From Rhizobium sp. ICMP 5592 (lineage in GTDB: Bacteria; Pseudomonadota; Alphaproteobacteria; Rhizobiales; Rhizobiaceae): DNA of 64,000 bases. A program made the position numbers and the translations under genes. The stretch spans positions 61,870 through 125,869 of the forward strand of contig NZ_QSNT01000003.1 in assembly GCF_009498525.1 (NCBI RefSeq), written 5' to 3'. Below the pieces are notes generated by a model that saw nothing but the letters and a program-made list of their open reading frames with translations, was not told the DNA's origin and searched no databases. Shown piece by piece: positions 59,384-64,000 of this stretch. Position 1 is the first letter of the stretch, and each line of letters starts with the position of its first letter.

Positions 59384-60529
59384 TTACCGCGGCTTCTTGC
59401 CGAAGACCTTGATATATTCCGCTTCGCCACCCTTAGCGAGTGCCTTGGCCTGCTTGATCCAGTCGTCACGCTCGATCCGGCCCTTGAAATTCAGATAGCC
59501 GTCAACCCATTCGCGTTCGGCCTTCTTCCAGCTACCGACCTGCGCGAAGGTGAAAATACCCAATTCGTGCAGGATGGCCTCGATCTTGGGGCCAACGCCG
59601 GAAATCAGTTTCAGGTCGTCCGGGGTCGCGGGCTTTTCGATGCCGGCGGGACGGTTCTTGTCGGTCAATGCCGGCTTCTGCGCGCTTTCGGCCTTGCTCA
59701 CCGGCGCCTTGACGGGTTCGGCGGCAGCAGTCCCGGAAAGCGGCTGTGCTACGGCTGCCTTGGCATTTTGGGCGGCGGCTGCCGGCGCGGTCGCCGGCGT
59801 CTTCAGCGCTGCATTGGTTTCGGCATCGGTGCTCTTTGGGCGAGCCGCTTCAGACGGAGGAACCGGAGCGGCATCGACCTTGGCGGAAGCCTTGCCGCTC
59901 GCGCTCTTTGCCTTCGGAGCTTCCGTCGTCAGCGACGTCAGGCCGCCTTCCGGCGCGGAGAAAACGCGATCGATCTGCGGACCGGTCGGAACTTTGCTGC
60001 CCTCGCCTGCCGAGAATGCATCGATGATCTCTTCGAGACGTTCAGGCGTCAGATCCTCATAGGTATCCTTGCCGATCACGACCATCGGTGCATTGACGCA
60101 GGCGCCCTGACATTCGACCTCTTCCCACGAAAGCGTGCCGTCGGCGTTGCGTTCGAAGGCGTGGCCGTTGATCTTGCTCTTGCAGACCTTCACCAGTCCT
60201 TCGGCGCCGCGCAGCATGCAGGGCGTCGTGCCGCAAACCTGGATATGCGCCTTGGTGCCAACCGGGTTGAGCTGGAACTGCGTGTAGAAGGTCGCGACTT
60301 CAAGCGCACGGATATGGGCCATATCCAGCATGTCGGCGATCGTCTCGATAGCCGCTCTGGTGACCCAGCCTTCCTGCTCCTGCGCGCGCATCATCAGCGG
60401 GATGATCGCGGATTGCTGGCGACCCTCTGGATATTTCTTGATCGTCTTTTCCGCCCAGACCGCATTCTCCTTGTTGAAGGCGAAGGCTGCTGGCTGGAAT
60501 TGATCTTCGGCTAGTCGACGAACGGACAT
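59384..60529 (-). CDS. nuoE: NADH-quinone oxidoreductase subunit E with C-terminal HhH extension
   Basis: 381 residues, roughly twice the length of minimal NuoE. Residues 1-180 are the thioredoxin-like [2Fe-2S] domain with ligands Cys99, Cys104, Cys140 and Cys144. Residues 190-300 are a low-complexity Ala/Pro/Lys linker. Residues 306-368 form a helix-hairpin-helix-like domain ([19 protein letters not shown] ... [15 protein letters not shown]) that is clearly related to the end of the nuo-embedded protein at 57359-58060. The extension is common in Rhizobiales; its role is not known. Confidence 0.95.
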   Translation of the reverse strand: MSVRRLAEDQFQPAAFAFNKENAVWAEKTIKKYPEGRQQSAIIPLMMRAQEQEGWVTRAAIETIADMLDMAHIRALEVATFYTQFQLNPVGTKAHIQVCGTTPCMLRGAEGLVKVCKSKINGHAFERNADGTLSWEEVECQGACVNAPMVVIGKDTYEDLTPERLEEIIDAFSAGEGSKVPTGPQIDRVFSAPEGGLTSLTTEAPKAKSASGKASAKVDAAPVPPSEAARPKSTDAETNAALKTPATAPAAAAQNAKAAVAQPLSGTAAAEPVKAPVSKAESAQKPALTDKNRPAGIEKPATPDDLKLISGVGPKIEAILHELGIFTFAQVGSWKKAEREWVDGYLNFKGRIERDDWIKQAKALAKGGEAEYIKVFGKKPR

Positions 60530-60544
60530 CTTTCACGCCTTATC

Positions 60545-60862
60545 TCAGTTTATGGACCCACACCGCGTATCTGTCAGGGACAAGAATTCGCAGGCATAGG
60601 CCGACTGGTCTTTTTGCATAAACACAACAAACTTTCCGCCGTTCGGCACAGCGGCCTTGATTTCATAACCGCGTGACACGAGATCGGCCATGGTCGATTC
60701 CGTGCCCGACGAGGCTGTATTGTCACCCTTTGCAACATTCGCGCCTTTCGCAGTCGAACCTTGCAGAGAGATGCTGGGCAACGTCTGCGTCTTGCCGACT
60801 TGCTGGGCGGAAGCGCCCGAAGCGACAAGCAGCGCAGCAACGATGACCGGCCATTGCTGCAT
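60545..60862 (-). CDS. Small exported protein between nuoD and nuoE
   Basis: 105 residues with a signal peptide ([19 protein letters not shown]). The ATG shares one base with the nuoD stop (TGATG), which makes it a coupled gene despite its small size. The mature part has TMADLVSRGYEIKAAVPNGGKFVVFMQKDQSAYACEFLS in outline, with two cysteines near the end (ACEF, RCGS) that could form a disulfide. No named family recognised. Its position suggests co-expression with complex I. Confidence 0.78.
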   Translation of the reverse strand: MQQWPVIVAALLVASGASAQQVGKTQTLPSISLQGSTAKGANVAKGDNTASSGTESTMADLVSRGYEIKAAVPNGGKFVVFMQKDQSAYACEFLSLTDTRCGSIN

Positions 60863-62052
60863 CAACGATCCACCTCGCCGAACACGATGTCGAGCGAACC
60901 GAGTACGGCCGCGACGTCGGCAAGCTGATGGCCGCGGCACATGAAATCCATGGCCTGCAGATGCGCGTAACCCGGCGCGCGGATCTTGCAGCGGTACGGC
61001 TTGTTCGAACCGTCGGAGACGAGGTAGACGCCGAACTCGCCCTTCGGCGCTTCGACGGCGCAATAAACCTCGCCGGCCGGGACGTGATAACCTTCGGTAT
61101 AGAGCTTGAAGTGGTGGATCAGCGCTTCCATCGAACGCTTCATCTCGCCACGCTTCGGCGGTACGACCTTGCCATCGAGCGAAGAAACCGGACCGGTCTT
61201 GGCATCGCCGAGCAGGCGGTTGACGCACTGCTTCATGATGCGGACGGATTCGCGCATCTCAATCATGCGGATCAGATAACGGTCGTAGCAGTCGCCGTTC
61301 TTGCCGATCGGAATGTCGAATTCCAGATCCGAGTAGCACTCATAGGGCTGCGAGCGGCGCAGGTCCCAGGCGGCGCCAGAGCCGCGAACCATGACGCCCG
61401 AGAAGCCCCAGGCCCAACAGTCTTCCAGCGAGACGACGCCGATATCGACGTTACGCTGCTTGAAAATGCGGTTGCCGGTCAGAAGGTTGTCGATATCGTC
61501 GAGCGCCTTCAGAAAAGGATCGCACCAATCGCCAATATCTTGAACCAGCTTTTCCGGCAGATCCTGGTGAACGCCGCCCGGACGAATGTAGGCAGCATGC
61601 ATGCGGGAGCCCGAGGCACGCTCGTAGAACACCATCAGCTTTTCGCGCTCTTCGAAACCCCAGAGCGGCGGCGTCAGCGCGCCGACGTCCATGGCCTGCG
61701 TCGTGACGTTCAGGAGATGCGACAGGATACGACCGATTTCCGAGTAGAGCACACGGATCAGCTGGCCGCGGATCGGGATTTCGATGCCGAGCAGCTTTTC
61801 GACGGACAGCGCATAGGCGTGCTCCTGGTTCATCGGCGCGACGTAGTCGAGGCGATCGAAATAAGGAACGGCCTGCAGATAGGTCTTCGTTTCGATCAGC
61901 TTTTCCGTGCCGCGATGCAGCAGGCCGATATGCGGATCGACGCGTTCCACAATTTCGCCGTCCAACTCGAGGACAAGACGCAAAACGCCGTGCGCAGCCG
62001 GGTGCTGCGGACCGAAATTGATGTTGAAGTTGCGGACGTTATGTTCTGTCAT
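60862..62052 (-). CDS. nuoD: NADH-quinone oxidoreductase subunit D
   Basis: 396 residues, the 49-kDa-type subunit lining the quinone site. [22 protein letters not shown] carries the conserved histidines, and [12 protein letters not shown] and the C-terminal DIVFGEVDR are typical. It is separate from nuoC (not fused). It begins 68 bases after nuoC. Confidence 0.97.
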   Translation of the reverse strand: MTEHNVRNFNINFGPQHPAAHGVLRLVLELDGEIVERVDPHIGLLHRGTEKLIETKTYLQAVPYFDRLDYVAPMNQEHAYALSVEKLLGIEIPIRGQLIRVLYSEIGRILSHLLNVTTQAMDVGALTPPLWGFEEREKLMVFYERASGSRMHAAYIRPGGVHQDLPEKLVQDIGDWCDPFLKALDDIDNLLTGNRIFKQRNVDIGVVSLEDCWAWGFSGVMVRGSGAAWDLRRSQPYECYSDLEFDIPIGKNGDCYDRYLIRMIEMRESVRIMKQCVNRLLGDAKTGPVSSLDGKVVPPKRGEMKRSMEALIHHFKLYTEGYHVPAGEVYCAVEAPKGEFGVYLVSDGSNKPYRCKIRAPGYAHLQAMDFMCRGHQLADVAAVLGSLDIVFGEVDR

Positions 62053-62120
62053 GGCGACGGGCTCGCGTTTTCAGGTATTCTAGAGAATGGCAGACTGAAA
62101 GCCCGCCACACACCATCAAA

Positions 62121-62723
62121 TTATGCCTTTGCTTTCTCATCGCCCGGCAGCACGTAATCCGTGCCTTCCCAGGGGGAGAGGAAGTCGAAGTTGCGGAATT
62201 CCTGCTTCAGCTCGACCGGCTCGTAGACGACGCGCTTGGCGGCGTCGTCGTAGCGAACTTCGACGAAACCGGTGGTCGGGAAATCCTTGCGCAGCGGATG
62301 GCCTTCGAAACCATAGTCGGTCAGGAGGCGGCGCAGATCCGGATGGCCGGTGAAGAGAACGCCGTACATGTCCCAGGTTTCGCGCTCGAACCAGTCGGCG
62401 CCGGGATAGACGCCGCAGGCCGAAGGAACAGGCTGATCTTCGGCGACGGGAACCTTGACGCGGATGCGCAGATTCTTCTTCGGCGACAGCAAATGATAGA
62501 CCACGTCGAAGCGATCGGGGCGTTGCGGCCAGTCGACGCCGCAAATATCCGTCATGTTGACGAAACCGCACTTGGCATCATCACGCAGGAAGGTCAGCAG
62601 TGCGATAACGTTTTCGGCCGTCGTCGTCACGTTCAGCTCGCCATACTTGATCTCGCTGGACGAAATCAGGGCGCCACGAACTTCCGTGAGATAGGTGGCG
62701 AGCTCGTTCAGGGCTTCACTCAT
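62121..62723 (-). CDS. nuoC: NADH-quinone oxidoreductase subunit C
   Basis: 200 residues, the 30-kDa-type subunit. The signature [37 protein letters not shown] is present in outline. It forms the peripheral arm with NuoD. It lies 18 bases after nuoB. Confidence 0.97.
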   Translation of the reverse strand: MSEALNELATYLTEVRGALISSSEIKYGELNVTTTAENVIALLTFLRDDAKCGFVNMTDICGVDWPQRPDRFDVVYHLLSPKKNLRIRVKVPVAEDQPVPSACGVYPGADWFERETWDMYGVLFTGHPDLRRLLTDYGFEGHPLRKDFPTTGFVEVRYDDAAKRVVYEPVELKQEFRNFDFLSPWEGTDYVLPGDEKAKA

Positions 62724-62741
62724 AATACCTTGTCCCCTGCC

Positions 62742-63323
62742 TTACCGTTCGATCGTGCCGGTGCGCCGGATTTTCTTCTGCAGCAGAAGCACGCCGTAAA
62801 GCAGCGCCTCCGCCGTGGGAGGACAGCCCGGTATGTAGATATCGATCGGCACGATGCGGTCGCAGCCGCGCACAACCGAATAGGAATAATGATAGTAGCC
62901 GCCGCCATTGGCGCAGGAGCCCATCGAGATGACGTAGCGCGGCTCCGGCATCTGGTCATAGACCTTGCGCAGCGCCGGTGCCATCTTGTTGGTCAGCGTG
63001 CCGGCAACGATCATCACGTCCGACTGGCGCGGCGAGGCGCGCGGCGCAAAGCCGAAGCGCTCGACGTCGTAACGCGGCATGGAAACCTGCATCATTTCGA
63101 CAGCGCAGCATGCGAGACCGAAGGTCATCCACATCAGCGAACCGGTACGAGCCCAATTGATCAACTCATCGGTCGAGGTGACCAGGAAACCCTTGTCGGC
63201 GAGCTCATTGTTGATCTCACCGAAGAACGGATCGTTGCTGCCAACCGGCTTGCCGGTCGCGGGATCGATGATCCCCTTCGGCTGCGGCGCAACGAGCGTC
63301 GTGTTGCTTTGGGCTACTCCCAT
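62742..63323 (-). CDS. nuoB: NADH-quinone oxidoreductase subunit B
   Basis: 193 residues holding the terminal cluster N2. [12 protein letters not shown] supplies the tandem cysteines, followed by [40 protein letters not shown] in outline with the remaining ligands. The ATG at 63323 (GGGAGCCCTGGA upstream) is preferred to 63344. The start overlaps the end of nuoA by 10 bases. Confidence 0.97.
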   Translation of the reverse strand: MGVAQSNTTLVAPQPKGIIDPATGKPVGSNDPFFGEINNELADKGFLVTSTDELINWARTGSLMWMTFGLACCAVEMMQVSMPRYDVERFGFAPRASPRQSDVMIVAGTLTNKMAPALRKVYDQMPEPRYVISMGSCANGGGYYHYSYSVVRGCDRIVPIDIYIPGCPPTAEALLYGVLLLQKKIRRTGTIER

Positions 63324-63679
63324 TCCAGGGCTCCCTTTTTCCATTCATAAATAAAGCCGATGGTCAGCACCGCAAGGAACACCATCATCGACCAGAACCC
63401 AAACCAGCCGATGGCACCGAAGGATACGGCCCAGGGGAAGAGGAAGGCGACTTCCAGGTCAAAGATGATGAAGAGGATCGACACCAGGTAGAACCGGATA
63501 TCGAACTTCATGCGGGCGTCATCGAATGCGTTAAAGCCGCATTCATAGGCCGAGAGCTTTTCCGAATCGGGCGCCTTGAAGGCGACGGCAAACGGCGTGA
63601 TCAACAACGCCAGGCCAATCACTATGGCAATACCAATGAAAATCGCTATCGGAATATAGGAACTGAGCAGTCCAGTCAT
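63314..63679 (-). CDS. nuoA: NADH-quinone oxidoreductase subunit A
   Basis: 121 residues with three helices and the conserved loop [26 protein letters not shown], which holds the invariant cysteine. It is the first gene of the nuo operon. Three close ATGs (63679, 63682, 63688) follow GCAGGG; 63679 gives the usual family length. The transcript presumably runs from here through nuoN and birA. Confidence 0.96.
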   Translation of the reverse strand: MTGLLSSYIPIAIFIGIAIVIGLALLITPFAVAFKAPDSEKLSAYECGFNAFDDARMKFDIRFYLVSILFIIFDLEVAFLFPWAVSFGAIGWFGFWSMMVFLAVLTIGFIYEWKKGALEWE

Positions 63680-63940
63680 CATGTCCATCCCTGCTTGCCG
63701 TGAGCGCCGGGGCGGCGCCTTTGAGCAAATGCCCAAGCCAAGCGAAAGAGCGTTGCAACAAAGCCGTGGTTAGCGCAGCCGGAGCGCGGGCGCAAGCCTT
63801 TTGAATGTCTCGCTTCAAGCACTAGCGAAGCGGACTTATCAATGTGTTGCAACGATATCGCGACAAATCGGCGCAAAGGCGAAAACGGCCTTTCGCACTC
63901 GCAGCAAATAGATGATTGATTGTAGTTACTTGAAGCGAAA
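63680..63940 (-). promoter_or_regulatory. Upstream region of the nuo operon
   Basis: About 260 bases between nuoA and the tRNA gene. The perfect palindrome GTTGCAAC occurs twice (63752-63759 and 63846-63853), and a CGATATCG palindrome follows the second copy. No clear sigma-70 promoter stands out. The operon promoter should lie here, because the next upstream feature is a tRNA on the same strand. Confidence 0.4.
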
Positions 63941-64000
63941 TGGCGCGAGTGACGGGGCTCGAACCCGCGACCTCCGGCGTGACAGGCCGGCACTCTAACC
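63941..64000 (-). tRNA. tRNA-Asp (GTC), partial
   Basis: The 3' 60 bases of a tRNA are visible. The encoded CCA is at 63941-63943 and the acceptor 3' strand (CACTCGC plus G) next to it. The T-arm with loop TTCGAGC, the variable loop, and the anticodon stem CCGGC/GCCGG with anticodon GTC (complement at 63981-63983) follow. The D-arm start and the 5' end lie beyond the right edge. Confidence 0.96.

Overview
The window reads as chromosomal DNA of an alphaproteobacterium of the Rhizobiaceae (Rhizobium/Agrobacterium group). Supporting evidence: high GC with strong third-position bias, rhizobial gene order (pyrB-pyrC'-plsY-dprA-topA-rnr, divK-pleD, and the nuo cluster followed by birA, rnj, mce, proS and lolCD), a short 440-residue ProS, a complex I subunit of the mitochondrial NDUFA12 type, and LexA boxes of the alphaproteobacterial GTTC-N7-GTTC type. 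No insertion sequence, prophage, integrase or CRISPR array was seen.

Layout. 1-13.7 kb is mostly minus strand. It holds the start of an NDUFA12-like gene, several GNAT acetyltransferases, the Asp/Glu-tRNA amidotransferase genes gatB and gatC-gatA, a yjhX/topAI-like gene with a structured leader, a secreted DUF4139 protein, a UPF0173 hydrolase, ruvX, a TetR regulator, a parDE toxin-antitoxin pair and an AidB-like acyl-CoA dehydrogenase. 13.8-25.4 kb is a plus-strand run: pyrB, a dihydroorotase-like pyrC' whose metal ligands are largely replaced, plsY, dprA, topA, rnr, a DUF983 gene, an MFS transporter and rpmG, closed by an intrinsic terminator. An AT-rich, ORF-poor stretch of about 0.6 kb follows.

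26-43.5 kb carries the divK-pleD cell-cycle pair, a DUF3572/HAD-like pair, the SOS polymerase gene dinB, an acetyltransferase-TPR fusion, an L,D-transpeptidase, dnaE, a candidate SOS-controlled 28-residue membrane peptide, a P-loop kinase, a secreted protein, a DUF5680 gene, lolD, lolC and proS. From about 44 kb to the end, the minus strand carries a conserved block whose transcription order is nuoA-B-C-D, a small exported protein, nuoE-F, a helix-hairpin-helix protein, nuoG-H-I-J-K-L-M-N, birA, rnj, mce and a DUF1467 gene. A partial tRNA-Asp lies at the right edge.

The strongest unexplained signal is a set of three perfect GTTC-N7-GTTC LexA boxes, all in intergenic promoter positions. One precedes dinB, as expected. 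One precedes an unannotated 28-residue single-helix membrane peptide just upstream of dnaE, an arrangement resembling the SOS division inhibitor SidA of Caulobacter. One precedes the DUF5680 gene. Other points worth checking are a tiny leader ORF with stacked hairpins before yjhX/topAI, the non-catalytic look of PyrC', and a duplicated helix-hairpin-helix domain shared by NuoE and a second protein of the nuo cluster.
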